Below, piece after piece: positions 55,939-64,000 of a DNA stretch of 64,000 bases. Each line of letters begins with the position of its first letter. Position 1 is the stretch's first letter. The notes under the pieces are model-generated. The model was not told the DNA's origin and searched no databases. It was given only the letters and a program-made list of their open reading frames with translations. This DNA comes from Hyphococcus sp. Its GTDB lineage: Bacteria; Pseudomonadota; Alphaproteobacteria; Caulobacterales; Parvularculaceae. The position numbers were made by a program, and so were the translations under genes. The DNA lies in the NCBI GenBank assembly GCA_028281665.1, contig JANQJK010000002.1:1-64000 (forward strand), written 5' to 3'.

Positions 55939-56723
55939 ACCAGCGACGCTTTGAACTTTTTCGTGAATGCGCGCACCCGTTCGGCATTGGCGCCGAGATC
56001 CGATCCGCCGACCCGCGACTTGGAGCGGACATTAACAACTGAACCGCCCTCCGCCGGCGTGACGCGGACGACAAAATCGTCGATGAATCCGAACCAGGTT
56101 GACGTGTACGCGGCTTCAACACGCCAGCCGCCATTTTCAATCGGCCCGTCGGAAAGCAACTTCATGCCCATTTCCTGTATGACATCGCGCGCCCGAACCG
56201 CCGCATCCTCGACGCTGAGCGTCGTTTCGATCGGCGCGATGTCCGGAAAAGCAAGGCGCTGAGATTCCGAAACGGTCAGGTCAGTCCCGCGCACGGCATC
56301 GTCGCCCAGATATTCCGGCGGATTGGATCGCGGCTCGCCTGCCGCCGTGACGATCATTGGCGGATCATCGAAGTCGGTTGTGATGTCGTGAATGACCGGA
56401 TTTGCGGCCGCCAGCGCGCGCATCTTCAATGGAATCGTCGAGCTGCCCACAGCGATAGCCGCACACAGCAGCGCAAACCCTGCGAGACGGGGCGCGCCTG
56501 TCACAAATCCTAAAACACCGCCCAAAACGGCCAGCGCAGCAGCCCCGCGCACGGGCCATGCCTCAACAATACCGAACAGCGCTTCGCGCGGGGCAAGCTT
56601 GCCGTAAATCTTAAAAGCAACTGGAAATTCCCAGAGCCCCCAGCCGGCGCCCGGTCCTGCGATTGCAATCGCCAGCCCAAGTCCGAGCGCGAGCAACGAG
56701 ACAAGCAAGATCAAGACTTTCAT
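55935..56723 (-). CDS. DUF1499 membrane protein
   Basis: A 262-residue protein. The N-terminus has about three hydrophobic segments (VLILLVSLLALGLGLAIAIAG; GAAALAVLGGVLGFVTGA; LAGFALLCAAIAVGS). The C-terminal soluble part has the DUF1499 pattern: VIHDITTDFDDPPMIV, then AYTSTWFGFIDDFVVRVTP and VRSKSRVGGSDLGANAERVR. Function unknown, but present widely in proteobacteria and cyanobacteria. GGAGAGG precedes the ATG. Confidence 0.85.
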   Translation of the reverse strand: MKVLILLVSLLALGLGLAIAIAGPGAGWGLWEFPVAFKIYGKLAPREALFGIVEAWPVRGAAALAVLGGVLGFVTGAPRLAGFALLCAAIAVGSSTIPLKMRALAAANPVIHDITTDFDDPPMIVTAAGEPRSNPPEYLGDDAVRGTDLTVSESQRLAFPDIAPIETTLSVEDAAVRARDVIQEMGMKLLSDGPIENGGWRVEAAYTSTWFGFIDDFVVRVTPAEGGSVVNVRSKSRVGGSDLGANAERVRAFTKKFKASLV

Positions 56724-56871
56724 GAGGGCCTCTCCCGAATTCCGGCGCCCCGAATGCTAGTCTAGCGAGCCCGATAAGGCCAATAAATTAAGCCGCGATG
56801 GCGCCATAGCGCATTGAACGGCCGGTCCGGGCCCCTATCTCTAGGCGCGAAGCATCACGGACTACGTTCCA

Positions 56872-57189
56872 ATGGCGAGACCTGTGACAGTCACTATGTC
56901 TCACGACCTTGGCCTCGACGAAGCGCGCGCGCGCTTTCGCGAAGGGTCCGAAAAACTGCACCAGCAATTGTCCGGCGGCATGGTGTTCAAGTTCAGCGAA
57001 AATTGGGAGACGGACGATCGTCTGACCTTCGTCGCCAGGGGGCTCGGCCAAACCATCACTGGCGAGATTGACATATTCCCTCAACACGTGCGCATCACAG
57101 CCACACTGCCCGGCATTCTGGCTTCGATCGCGGAAACCATCGCCGGAAAGGTCGAGAAAGAAGGCAAGCTGTTGCTGGAACGCAAATAG
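56872..57189 (+). CDS. Polyhydroxyalkanoic acid system family protein
   Basis: A 105-residue protein with a beta-strand pattern DDRLTFVARGLGQTITGEIDIF typical of the small PHA-system family found with PHA granule genes. The name comes from context in other genomes; no phaC or phasin is in this window. The start codon is an ATG with no strong ribosome site. The 3' end lies 12 bases from the M20 gene's stop. Confidence 0.78.
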   Translation: MARPVTVTMSHDLGLDEARARFREGSEKLHQQLSGGMVFKFSENWETDDRLTFVARGLGQTITGEIDIFPQHVRITATLPGILASIAETIAGKVEKEGKLLLERK

Positions 57190-57200
57190 CGAAAAGCTAC

Positions 57201-58586
57201 TTATGGCTTGCCGAGCAGCTCCAGCGCACCCGCCGTCATGGCATGAACGCCCGTCTTGAGTGTTGGCTCAGGGATCGGCGCGAAGAACGGTGAGTGGTTC
57301 GCCGGCGGCAAAGGCCCTTTTCCTTCGCGCGCTGCTTTCATTGCCGCCGGGTCATTACCGCCGGTCCAGAAGATCACCGTCGGGATGTCCTCGTCGGTAC
57401 GCCCGAAGCGGCTGAAGTCTTCTCCTCCCATGGATGGCGCCCGCGCATATACGCGCGCCTCGCCAATCTCGGCGGCGACCGCACTCATGACCCGTTCCGT
57501 CATCGCCGGATCGTTGTAGGTCGACGGCGTATACGTGTCCTCAATCACGACCTCGGGCATCATGTCGTCCGGCAGGCCCGCAGACCGCGCCTGCGCCTCG
57601 GCGATACGCTTGATCCCGGCAAGCAGTTTCTCGCGCACGTCATCTTCGTAGGAACGCACCGTGATCTGCAAATGCGCCGCATCGGGAATGATGTTGTGTT
57701 TATAGCCAGCCTGAAATGCACCGACCGTGACGACGCCCGATTGCAGCGGGTCGAGTTCGCGCGAAACTAAGGTCTGTAGGGCGTTGACGATCTGCGCGCC
57801 AATCACAATCGGATCCTTGCCAAACTGCGGCGCGGACCCGTGCGCGCCGACGCCTTTCACATAGATATCGACGCTGTCCACATTGGCGAGGGCATAACCT
57901 GACGTGTAGGTGACGTCGCCGGCGGAATCCCAACCGGACGTATGGGTTGCAAGGACATAGTCGGGCTTTGGAAATTTCTTGTAGAGCCCTTCCTCGATCA
58001 TCGCCATGGCGCCAAGGCCCACTTCCTCCGCTGGCTGACCAATGAGCACCAGCGTGCCGGACCACTGATCCTTCATGGCGGCGAGGCGGCGCGCCGCCCC
58101 GATCAGGATCGCCATGTGGCTGTCATGAGCGCAGGCGTGCATGACCGGCGCTTCCTGCCCGCGATAATCAACGGCGGTTACCGTGGACGCGTAAGGAAGC
58201 CCCGTTTTCTCCTCAAGGGGCAGCGCATCCATGTCCGCGCGCAGCAGCAATGTCGGCCCCTCGCCGTTTTCCATCACTGCGACAAGGCCGTAACCGCCTA
58301 CGCCGTCGAGCACGTCGCCGACATCCGCTTTCATTTTCTTTCTTACCCACTTATCGCCGATCCCCGTCGTGACCTCAAAGCCAAGCGGTTCAAGCTCCGC
58401 CTGCATGCGCGCGGCGCTTTCGCTCTCCTTGAACGACAGTTCCGGATTGGCGTGGAAATGCTTGTACAGCTCAAAAATATAGTCGTAGTCGGCATCGACA
58501 GCGGATTTGAGATCGACCGCCGCCGCGTGTCCGCTGAAGACGAGAAACGCGGAGGCGGCAATGGTTCCCAGGAACGTCCGTTTCAT
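57201..58586 (-). CDS. M20-family amidohydrolase, exported
   Basis: A 461-residue metal hydrolase with a signal peptide (FLGTIAASAFLVFSGHAAA). The HFHANPELSF start, LLRADMDALPLEEKTGLPYAS, HACAHDSHMAILIGAA and GQPAEEVGLGA segments match the M20 aminoacylase/hippuricase group (AmhX-like). Metal ligands are present. The substrate is probably an N-acyl amino acid or peptide. The ATG at 58586 starts the signal peptide. It diverges from the BlaI-like gene, with 269 bases between. Confidence 0.88.
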   Translation of the reverse strand: MKRTFLGTIAASAFLVFSGHAAAVDLKSAVDADYDYIFELYKHFHANPELSFKESESAARMQAELEPLGFEVTTGIGDKWVRKKMKADVGDVLDGVGGYGLVAVMENGEGPTLLLRADMDALPLEEKTGLPYASTVTAVDYRGQEAPVMHACAHDSHMAILIGAARRLAAMKDQWSGTLVLIGQPAEEVGLGAMAMIEEGLYKKFPKPDYVLATHTSGWDSAGDVTYTSGYALANVDSVDIYVKGVGAHGSAPQFGKDPIVIGAQIVNALQTLVSRELDPLQSGVVTVGAFQAGYKHNIIPDAAHLQITVRSYEDDVREKLLAGIKRIAEAQARSAGLPDDMMPEVVIEDTYTPSTYNDPAMTERVMSAVAAEIGEARVYARAPSMGGEDFSRFGRTDEDIPTVIFWTGGNDPAAMKAAREGKGPLPPANHSPFFAPIPEPTLKTGVHAMTAGALELLGKP

Positions 58587-58807
58587 TTTATCTTTATTCC
58601 TCGTCTGAATTCTTCGAGCGTCTCCATCGCGCTGTTCCAATGATGGGAGCCGGCTCTCGCGGCGTTCTCAAAGCGACGCTGCTCGTTATTGTTATTGTAG
58701 TCGACCGGACGGGCCAGCGGCGCGCCCCTCGCCGTTCCACCGGTCCTCTCCCCCACACCGACCCTACAAAGCGTTCTTCAGATGCGCCAGCCTGCGGGGC
58801 AGCCCTA

Positions 58808-58836
58808 TTGACTACAGATGTAGTCTCATGTTTAGA
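58808..58836 (+). promoter_or_regulatory. Candidate promoter of the BlaI/M56 operon
   Basis: TTGACT, 17 bases, then TTTAGA: a close -35 and a moderate -10. It overlaps the first operator and the edge of the second, so bound repressor would block RNA polymerase. A start near 58843 leaves a leader of about 13 bases to the first ATG, and no real ribosome site is visible. Confidence 0.6.
58810..58825. promoter_or_regulatory. BlaI/MecI-type operator, site 1
   Basis: GACTACAGATGTAGTC: a six-base inverted repeat around four central bases, with the TACA-N2-TGTA core of BlaI/MecI operators. It overlaps the -35 region. Confidence 0.8.
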
Positions 58837-58850
58837 CTACATCTGTAGTC
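58835..58850. promoter_or_regulatory. BlaI/MecI-type operator, site 2
   Basis: GACTACATCTGTAGTC: the exact reverse complement of site 1, nine bases further on. It covers the expected transcription start, five bases before the first ATG. Confidence 0.8.
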
Positions 58851-58855
58851 GAACG

Positions 58856-59242
58856 ATGGGCCTTATGGACAAGCCGATCTCCAATGCCGAATTCGAGGTG
58901 ATGGACGTGTTGTGGGCGGAGAGCCCCCTCGCGGCGAGCGACGTTACGCGCCGCATTGCCGGCAAGACAAAGTGGAGCGGCAAGACGGTGAAGACCCTCC
59001 TCGCGAGACTTGTCGAAAAGGGCGCGCTCGGTCATCGGAGCGAAGGGCGGCGCTATCTTTACCGTCCGTTAATCACGCGGGCGGAATACGCTGCGGGAGA
59101 AACGGAAATGCTTGCGGACAAGCTGTTTGACGGCCGCGCGGCGCCGCTGGTCGCGCATCTCGCGGACGCGCGCGGTCTGTCTGCTGACGACATCGACGAA
59201 CTGGAAACGATTGTCGCGGAGTTAAAACGTGAGCGCGACTGA
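58856..59242 (+). CDS. BlaI/MecI/CopY-family repressor
   Basis: A 128-residue winged-helix repressor. ISNAEFEVMDVLWAESPLAASDVTRRI, then WSGKTVKTLLARLVEKGALGHRSEGRRYLYRPLIT, is the typical BlaI DNA-binding domain, and a C-terminal dimerisation helix follows. The start could be ATG 58856 or 58865; no other frame is credible. The 3' end overlaps the M56 gene by 14 bases. By analogy with BlaI-BlaR1, an M56 protease cleaves the repressor upon a signal; the two operators in front argue for autoregulation. Confidence 0.9.
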   Translation: MGLMDKPISNAEFEVMDVLWAESPLAASDVTRRIAGKTKWSGKTVKTLLARLVEKGALGHRSEGRRYLYRPLITRAEYAAGETEMLADKLFDGRAAPLVAHLADARGLSADDIDELETIVAELKRERD

Positions 59243-60692
59243 CCTGCTGCTTGGCTTTGGCGAAACATCGCTCGCCGTCGCCGCCCTGATCCTGCTGGTG
59301 CTGATCATCCGCCGGCCATTTGCACGGGCGTTCGGCGCACGGGCCGCTTACGCATTGTGGCTCGCGCCGGTGGCGCGTCTTTTCCTGCCGGAACTCAATG
59401 TCCTTGCCCCGCCGGCGGTTGTTGAGACGATATTCATACCGGCCGGCATTGCCGCCACGCCTTTGCAAGCTGCGCCGCCGGGAATCGATTGGATCGCGCT
59501 CTGCGCCGCCATCGCCCTCTTCCTCTGGGTTACAGTCGCCTTCGCCTGGGTTGCCATACGCCTTGAAGATCAGCGCCGGGCGATGCGCCATGCGATTGAG
59601 CAATCGGCGCCGGCTAGCGCCTCGCTTCAGCACGAAGCCGCAGAGATTGCCCGCGAGCTGGGCCTTCGCCGATGTCCGGCGGTTCGTCTTTATGCCGACG
59701 AAACCGGGCCGCTCGTTATGGGCCTGCTAAGACCTTGCGTCTTTCTCCCCGCTTCGTTCGATACAACATTCAACGCCAGGGAGCGTCGCCTCGCCCTTGC
59801 TCATGAATTTGCCCATATCGCGCGCGGCGATCTGACCGCCAGCTTTGCAGCCCTGGTGCTACAGGCCGTGCAATGGCCAAATCCGCTCGCCCACATCGCC
59901 GGCAAGGCCTTCCGCTCCGACCAGGAAGCCGCCTGCGACGCCTATGTTCTGGCTCGCTGCGGCGGCCCGAAATCCGCCGGCGCATATGCCAGCGCCATCA
60001 TGAAATCCGTTCGCGGATCCGAAACCGCTTATGGCCTGTCGTTGGGCCACCCCTTGAAGGAGAGACTGATGCTTTTGAGAACGCCTGCATCCATGGCGCG
60101 ACGCATAATCGGCGGGGTCGGCGCTGCGGCGCTCATCACCGCGGGCCTCGCAGCAACAGCGAGTTACGGTTACGCCGCGGCGGAAAAAGATGACGACGTC
60201 GTTTTCGAGGAGAAAAAGAAAGTCATCAAGGAAAAACGGGTGCTGGTCTTCACCGGCGTCGAGGACGAGGTCATTTTTGACGATGTTGTCGTCGGCGATC
60301 GCGTCCGCGTCATGGAGTTTGACGACGGCGACGGCCAACAACGGGTGATACGCATTCACGGCGAGGATCATGGCGACGGCGAAGACGTCATGAAATGGGT
60401 GAGCACCGGCAACGGCAACACATGGACCAGCGCGGGCTGCATTCATGAAGGCGACGAAGGCGAGCCGGTGATGCTGGAGTACAAGGACGAGGCCGGCGAC
60501 GACGAAAACAAGTTCGTATACCACACGGTCATCTGCCTCACGGGCGAGGAAGCAAAACCCGAAAACCGCGCAGCGGCGCTCGAAAAGGCGATTTCCGACA
60601 TGGAGAAGCGCGCCGAGCAGGAGGAATCGCAGCGCCGGAAAATGATCGAATCGCTGCGTAAGCAGGCCAAAGAGCTGGAAAAGAAAGACTGA
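59229..60692 (+). CDS. M56-family BlaR1-like membrane metalloprotease sensor
   Basis: A 487-residue transmembrane protein. Four hydrophobic segments enclose the cytoplasmic M56 zinc protease with AHEFAHIARGDL (HExxH at 192-196) and a third ligand in EAACDAY. The C-terminal part after residue 310 is an extracytoplasmic region unlike a penicillin-binding domain: highly acidic (MEFDDGDGQQ, EDHGDGEDV, GDEGEP), with two Cys, ending in a Lys/Glu-rich coiled coil. It starts at a GTG inside the repressor gene. I infer that it senses a signal other than beta-lactam and cleaves the repressor. Confidence 0.85.
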   Translation: MSATDLLLGFGETSLAVAALILLVLIIRRPFARAFGARAAYALWLAPVARLFLPELNVLAPPAVVETIFIPAGIAATPLQAAPPGIDWIALCAAIALFLWVTVAFAWVAIRLEDQRRAMRHAIEQSAPASASLQHEAAEIARELGLRRCPAVRLYADETGPLVMGLLRPCVFLPASFDTTFNARERRLALAHEFAHIARGDLTASFAALVLQAVQWPNPLAHIAGKAFRSDQEAACDAYVLARCGGPKSAGAYASAIMKSVRGSETAYGLSLGHPLKERLMLLRTPASMARRIIGGVGAAALITAGLAATASYGYAAAEKDDDVVFEEKKKVIKEKRVLVFTGVEDEVIFDDVVVGDRVRVMEFDDGDGQQRVIRIHGEDHGDGEDVMKWVSTGNGNTWTSAGCIHEGDEGEPVMLEYKDEAGDDENKFVYHTVICLTGEEAKPENRAAALEKAISDMEKRAEQEESQRRKMIESLRKQAKELEKKD

Positions 60693-60724
60693 GCGTGTCG
60701 CGCCGGTAAGTCGTTTGTCGTGAT

Positions 60725-61081
60725 CTAGCCGTTTGCGGGTGCCTTGCCGGCAAGACCGTCCATCATGATCCGGTTGATGTCGACGAGCGCATCGACAGTC
60801 TCTTCCCGGCGCAAGACCCGGCGGGAATAGTCGCTGACCCAGCGAGCCAGACCGATAATCCTCGCGCGCGTTTCTTCAGGCAACTGGTTGGCCTCGCTGG
60901 CGCAATCGCTGGCCAGGGCTTCCCACAGGGATCGATTAACGTGCAACGCCTCCGCAAGGCTTTGCGCATTGTCCGCGTCAACCGCCAGGAGCGAGCGCGT
61001 TGACCTGGCGAACGCGCGATACTCCGCATCGCGCGGCGCGCCCGCGGCGCGCTGCGTCTTTGCGTAAGCTTCATAGGACAT
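60725..61081 (-). CDS. flaF: Flagellar biosynthesis regulator FlaF
   Basis: A 118-residue protein of the FlaF family, a flagellin-specific factor required for secretion and translation in Caulobacter and relatives. Features are YAKTQRAAGAPRDAEYRAFARSTRSL, LWEALASDC, NQLPEETRARIIGLARWVSDY and RRVLRREE. Its ATG is 11 bases inside the flbT stop region, so translation is coupled. The target flagellin is at 18.8 kb. Confidence 0.9.
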   Translation of the reverse strand: MSYEAYAKTQRAAGAPRDAEYRAFARSTRSLLAVDADNAQSLAEALHVNRSLWEALASDCASEANQLPEETRARIIGLARWVSDYSRRVLRREETVDALVDINRIMMDGLAGKAPANG

Positions 61082-61466
61082 GGGCGAGACGCGATTCTTC
61101 GAATTCCATCAGCGAACGGCACTTCCGTAACGCTTTGTAGTAATCCTCATTGGCAACATCCGCGGCGACGCCCGCGCAGGTTCCAAGCGCCTCGCTGTCG
61201 GTAACCGCAGAGATGAACTCCGTGAGTCGTGCTTCGAATTCGGCGCTCATCGTCTTTCTCGTTGAGGCGTCAAGATACATCATCATGACCGGGAAATAGA
61301 TCCGCCGGGCCGGCGTCGTCGCCTCCTCCGGCTGCATGATATCGATCTCGCGCAGGACCCGGGCCCTGTTTTCAATAACAAGGCTCGCCCGGCGATCGCC
61401 GTTGACAATCACCGCGCCGTTAACGGCGGCCCGTTCACCAGGCTTTAGGGTCAGTTTCAGCACCAT
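61071..61466 (-). CDS. flbT: Flagellin mRNA regulator FlbT
   Basis: A 131-residue protein that binds the 5' leader of flagellin mRNA and controls its decay and translation with assembly. Typical parts are LKLTLKPGERAAVNGAVIVNG, ENRARVLREIDIMQPEEA and RRIYFPVMMMYLD. The ATG at 61466 has GAGGAC; a longer frame to 61499 is less likely. It precedes flaF in the same operon and is separated from the flagellin operon by about 41 kb. Confidence 0.93.
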   Translation of the reverse strand: MVLKLTLKPGERAAVNGAVIVNGDRRASLVIENRARVLREIDIMQPEEATTPARRIYFPVMMMYLDASTRKTMSAEFEARLTEFISAVTDSEALGTCAGVAADVANEDYYKALRKCRSLMEFEESRLAHVL

Positions 61467-61546
61467 TGCGTCCTCGCCGCGACAATCGTAAACCGCCATA
61501 GTTAAGGAAGCTTTTGCGAAAAAACCCAGAAATCAGCGGAATCCGC

Positions 61547-62494
61547 ATGACCCGAAAATATGACCGCGTGCCGGAGTTGAGCCTCAAAGCGTTCACGGAC
61601 GGCGACGACACGTCCCGCAAGGCCTTCGAGGAGGCGCTTTATGAAGGGTTCAAGTATTTCGGCTTCATCATCCTGAAAGATCACGGCGTGTCGCGCGATC
61701 TCCTGGCGAGCGCCTACGCGCTCAGTGAGGCTTTCTTTGCGCTGCCGACGGATGAGAAAATGAAATACGCGGCGGGCGTAGACGGGCAGCGCGGCTATAC
61801 GCCTTTCGGAACCGAACACGCAAAGGACTCAGAGCATCCCGATCTCAAGGAATTCTGGCATGTGGGCCGGGAATTCGACGGGGCCTCGCCGCTCGCGGAA
61901 ATTTACCCCGCCAATGTCTGGCCCGACGAGCCTGGTCAGTTCCGCCAAACGTTCCTGACGCTTTACAACGCCCTCGAAGAGGCTGGCATGGTCATGCTTG
62001 AGGCGCTCGCCCCTTCGCTCGACGTCGATAAGGAATACTTCCGGCGCATGGCCACCGATGGCAATTCGATCCTGCGCCTGCTGCACTATCCGCCGGTGCC
62101 GGAGGGCGCAAACCCGAACGCCATTCGCGCCGCCGCCCATGAGGACATCAACCTCATTACAATTCTGGTGGCTGCAAACGGCGCCGGTCTCGAACTCCTC
62201 GACCGCGACGGCAAATGGTTGCCTGTCGAGACGGAGCCGGACAACCTGATCGTCGACGCCGGCGATATGCTCGCGCGCGCCTGCAATGACGTGATCCCGG
62301 CGACGACCCATCGGGTTGTCAATCCAAAGGGCCCGAACGTCTCGCGCTATTCAATGCCTTTCTTCATGCATCCGCACCCGGACGCCGTGCTTTCCTGTCT
62401 CGAAAGCTGCAAGGGCGACGGCGCAAAATATTCGGACATCACCGCCGACGCCTTCCTCAAGCAGCGCCTGAAAGAAATCGGGCTTGCTGTTTGA
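61547..62494 (+). CDS. Isopenicillin-N-synthase-like Fe(II) oxygenase
   Basis: A 315-residue 2-oxoglutarate/Fe(II)-type dioxygenase. Iron ligands are His198 and Asp200 (AAHEDINLI) and His255 (TTHRVVNP); Arg267 and Ser269 in RYSMPFF bind the co-substrate carboxylate. The N-terminal DIOX_N domain (GFKYFGFIILKDHGV) is present. The start is uncertain: ATG 61547 has only a weak site, while a TTG at 61514 has AAGGAAG before it. The stop overlaps the next start in TTGA, so the FAD enzyme is probably co-translated. The substrate is unknown. Confidence 0.88.
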   Translation: MTRKYDRVPELSLKAFTDGDDTSRKAFEEALYEGFKYFGFIILKDHGVSRDLLASAYALSEAFFALPTDEKMKYAAGVDGQRGYTPFGTEHAKDSEHPDLKEFWHVGREFDGASPLAEIYPANVWPDEPGQFRQTFLTLYNALEEAGMVMLEALAPSLDVDKEYFRRMATDGNSILRLLHYPPVPEGANPNAIRAAAHEDINLITILVAANGAGLELLDRDGKWLPVETEPDNLIVDAGDMLARACNDVIPATTHRVVNPKGPNVSRYSMPFFMHPHPDAVLSCLESCKGDGAKYSDITADAFLKQRLKEIGLAV

Positions 62495-64000
62495 CCGACG
62501 CCTTGATCATCGGCGGCGGCCATAACGGACTCGTCTGCGCCTTTTACCTCGCCCGCGCCGGGCTCGACGTAACAGTGCTGGAGCGCCGTCATGTCATTGG
62601 CGGCGCGGCGGTGACGGAGGAATTCCACCCCGGTTTCAGGAACTCGGTTGCCAGCTACACAGTCAGCCTTTTGAACCAGCGCGTCATCGACGACCTCGAT
62701 CTCTACGCCCACGGCCTAAAGATCGTCGAACGGGCGCAGCCAAATTTCTGGCCCCTTGGAACGGAACCGGGACAGTATCTTCAAAACTCATACGACCTGG
62801 CGAAGACGCAGGCCGAGTTCGCCCGCCATTCCGAAGCGGACGCTGCGGCGCTGCCTGCCTACTACGCGGCCCTTGAGACTGCCGCGGAGGTTTTGCGCAA
62901 GCTCGTTCTGGAAACGCCGCCCAATGTGGGAACCAGCTGGGCGGGCGGCGGCTTTCATAACGCCTGGCGTCTTGTGAGGACCGGCAATCATTTTCGAAAA
63001 CTCGCCCTCCCGGACCAGCAGATGTTGCTGGACCTCTTCACGAAGTCAGCGACCGAGTTCCTGGCGCACTGGTTCGAACACCCCGCCATTGTCGCCGCCT
63101 TCGCCTTTGACGGCATTGTCGGGAATTACGCATCGCCCCATGCGCCCGGCACCGCATATGTGCTGCTGCACCATGTTTTCGGCGACATTGGCGGGCGCTC
63201 CGGCTTCTGGGGCCATGCGATCGGCGGCATGGGCGCGATCACCCAGGCGATGGCGCAGGCGGCGGAAGGGCGCGGCGCTACCATTCGGATGGATGCGGCC
63301 GTCAAACGCGTGATCGTCGAAAACGGCGCCGCGACCGGCGCGGAGCTTGAAAACGGCGAAACGCTGCGCGCCGACCTGGTTGTCTCCAACGTCAATCCAA
63401 AACTGCTGTTCACCGAACTCACCGGTCTTGATGCGCTCGCGCCGCCGTTTGCAAAGCGCATGAAAAACTACGCATGCGGATCAGGTACGTTCCGTATGAA
63501 TGTCGCGCTCTCGGAGCTCCCGGATTTTTCCTGCCTCCCCGGCAAGGACGGCGCCGATCACCATAAATCCGGCATTATCATCGGGCCGAGCGTCGATTAT
63601 CTCGACCGCGCCTATCTCGATGCGCGTCAGTTCGGCTGGTCGAAGTCGCCGATCATTGAAATGCTGATCCCCTCGACGATTGACGATACGCTCGCCCCCG
63701 ACGGCGCTCACGTCGCCAGCCTCTTCTGTCAGCACTTCGCGCCGGAACTGTCCAATGGACGATCATGGGACGATGCGCGCGAAGACGCCGCCGATCTGAT
63801 TGTCGACACGGTCACGCGCTACGCGCCGAATTTCCGGGACGCTGTGATCGCGCGCCAGATTCACTCACCCCTCGATCTCGAACGAAAGTTCGGTCTCACA
63901 GGGGGCGACATCTTTCACGGGCGGCTGTCTCTCGATCAGATGTTTTCAGCGCGCCCTGCGCTCGGATACGCGGACTACCGAACGCCGATTGCGAATCTAT
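62491..64000 (+). CDS. FAD-dependent oxidoreductase of the phytoene-desaturase/PYROXD2 type (3' truncated by window edge)
   Basis: An open frame of at least 503 codons that continues past the window. It begins at a TTG overlapping the previous stop. The FAD-binding motif is IIGGGHNGLVCAFYLARAG at 6-24, then ERRHVIGGAAVTEEFHPG, matching phytoene-desaturase-like and PYROXD2-like enzymes. Later, GGMGAITQAMAQAAE and RADLVVSNVNPKLL fit the same group. With the oxygenase upstream it may form a two-step oxidation. The absence of carotenoid genes in the window makes true phytoene desaturation unlikely; substrate unknown. Confidence 0.85.
   Translation, partial: MTDALIIGGGHNGLVCAFYLARAGLDVTVLERRHVIGGAAVTEEFHPGFRNSVASYTVSLLNQRVIDDLDLYAHGLKIVERAQPNFWPLGTEPGQYLQNSYDLAKTQAEFARHSEADAAALPAYYAALETAAEVLRKLVLETPPNVGTSWAGGGFHNAWRLVRTGNHFRKLALPDQQMLLDLFTKSATEFLAHWFEHPAIVAAFAFDGIVGNYASPHAPGTAYVLLHHVFGDIGGRSGFWGHAIGGMGAITQAMAQAAEGRGATIRMDAAVKRVIVENGAATGAELENGETLRADLVVSNVNPKLLFTELTGLDALAPPFAKRMKNYACGSGTFRMNVALSELPDFSCLPGKDGADHHKSGIIIGPSVDYLDRAYLDARQFGWSKSPIIEMLIPSTIDDTLAPDGAHVASLFCQHFAPELSNGRSWDDAREDAADLIVDTVTRYAPNFRDAVIARQIHSPLDLERKFGLTGGDIFHGRLSLDQMFSARPALGYADYRTPIANL

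Noticed and set aside
1-64000. CRISPR arrays, tRNA or rRNA genes, IS elements, phage genes
   Set aside because: No regularly spaced direct repeats, cloverleaf arms with a TTC-loop, rRNA cores, transposase motifs or phage structural motifs were seen.
62491-64000. True phytoene desaturase of a carotenoid pathway
   Set aside because: The family motifs fit, but no crtB, crtY or related gene is visible and the coupled gene is an oxygenase, so only the broad family is reported.

Overview
This is a GC-rich, gene-dense chromosomal stretch of an alphaproteobacterium. The best placement is the Caulobacterales/Hyphomonadales/Parvularculales side of the class. Pointers are an HdaA-type DnaA regulator with a clamp-binding motif, the flagellin regulators FlaF and FlbT, a CobT-type cobaltochelatase subunit, SdhE next to mfd, a PHA-system protein and a large TonB-dependent receptor. 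I found no rRNA, tRNA, IS element, integrase or CRISPR array. It reads as core chromosome with a few accessory islets.

Layout. 1-6.8 kb: the tail of an AraC regulator, then a surface-glycan islet of two large fused proteins on the minus strand (sulfotransferase + GT2; glycosyltransferase + FkbM methyltransferase + membrane anchor + coiled coil) and a divergent GT2 enzyme. 6.8-11.8 kb: an unknown membrane protein, a histidine phosphatase, a TPR-VanY-type peptidase and a degenerate receiver/GGDEF protein. 11.8-17 kb: gabT-sdhE-mfd on the minus strand. 17-20 kb: a VIT/CCC1 transporter with a frameshifted membrane gene behind it, then flagellin and a FlaG-like gene with a sigma-54-like promoter and a clear terminator. 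20-27.4 kb: a saccharopine-dehydrogenase-like/SDR pair, yfgM-bamB-der, lipocalin, NnrU and apt. 27.4-34.2 kb: two tandem TadG-like von Willebrand proteins, cobT, a cytochrome b561-YceI fusion and a second YceI.

34.2-45 kb: a nitroreductase, a fused E1 alpha-beta 2-oxoacid dehydrogenase overlapping a FabD-like acyltransferase, an M14 carboxypeptidase, aspS, an S49 peptidase, rnd and an APC permease. 45-56 kb: the TonB receptor, then the minus-strand run DUF2066-hdaA-ppk-ppx, purM-purN and a DUF1499 protein. 56.8-64 kb: a PHA-system protein, an M20 amidohydrolase, a BlaI/M56 regulatory pair with two matched operators, flbT-flaF, and an isopenicillin-N-synthase-like oxygenase coupled to an FAD oxidoreductase that runs off the window.

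How the parts work together. Flagellin is made from one locus, while its post-transcriptional regulators FlbT/FlaF lie about 41 kb away. Outer-membrane biogenesis (BamB), translocon-associated YfgM and the ribosome-assembly GTPase Der share one operon. Polyphosphate synthesis and breakdown (Ppk, Ppx) sit with the replication regulator HdaA. The most interesting local signals are the 14-bp tandem duplication that breaks the membrane gene at 17.16 kb, the mirror-image BlaI operators at 58.8 kb upstream of an M56 sensor with an unfamiliar acidic periplasmic domain, the unusual multidomain glycan proteins, and the cytochrome b561-YceI fusion. At least six convergent gene pairs overlap at their 3' ends, so the genome is very compact.
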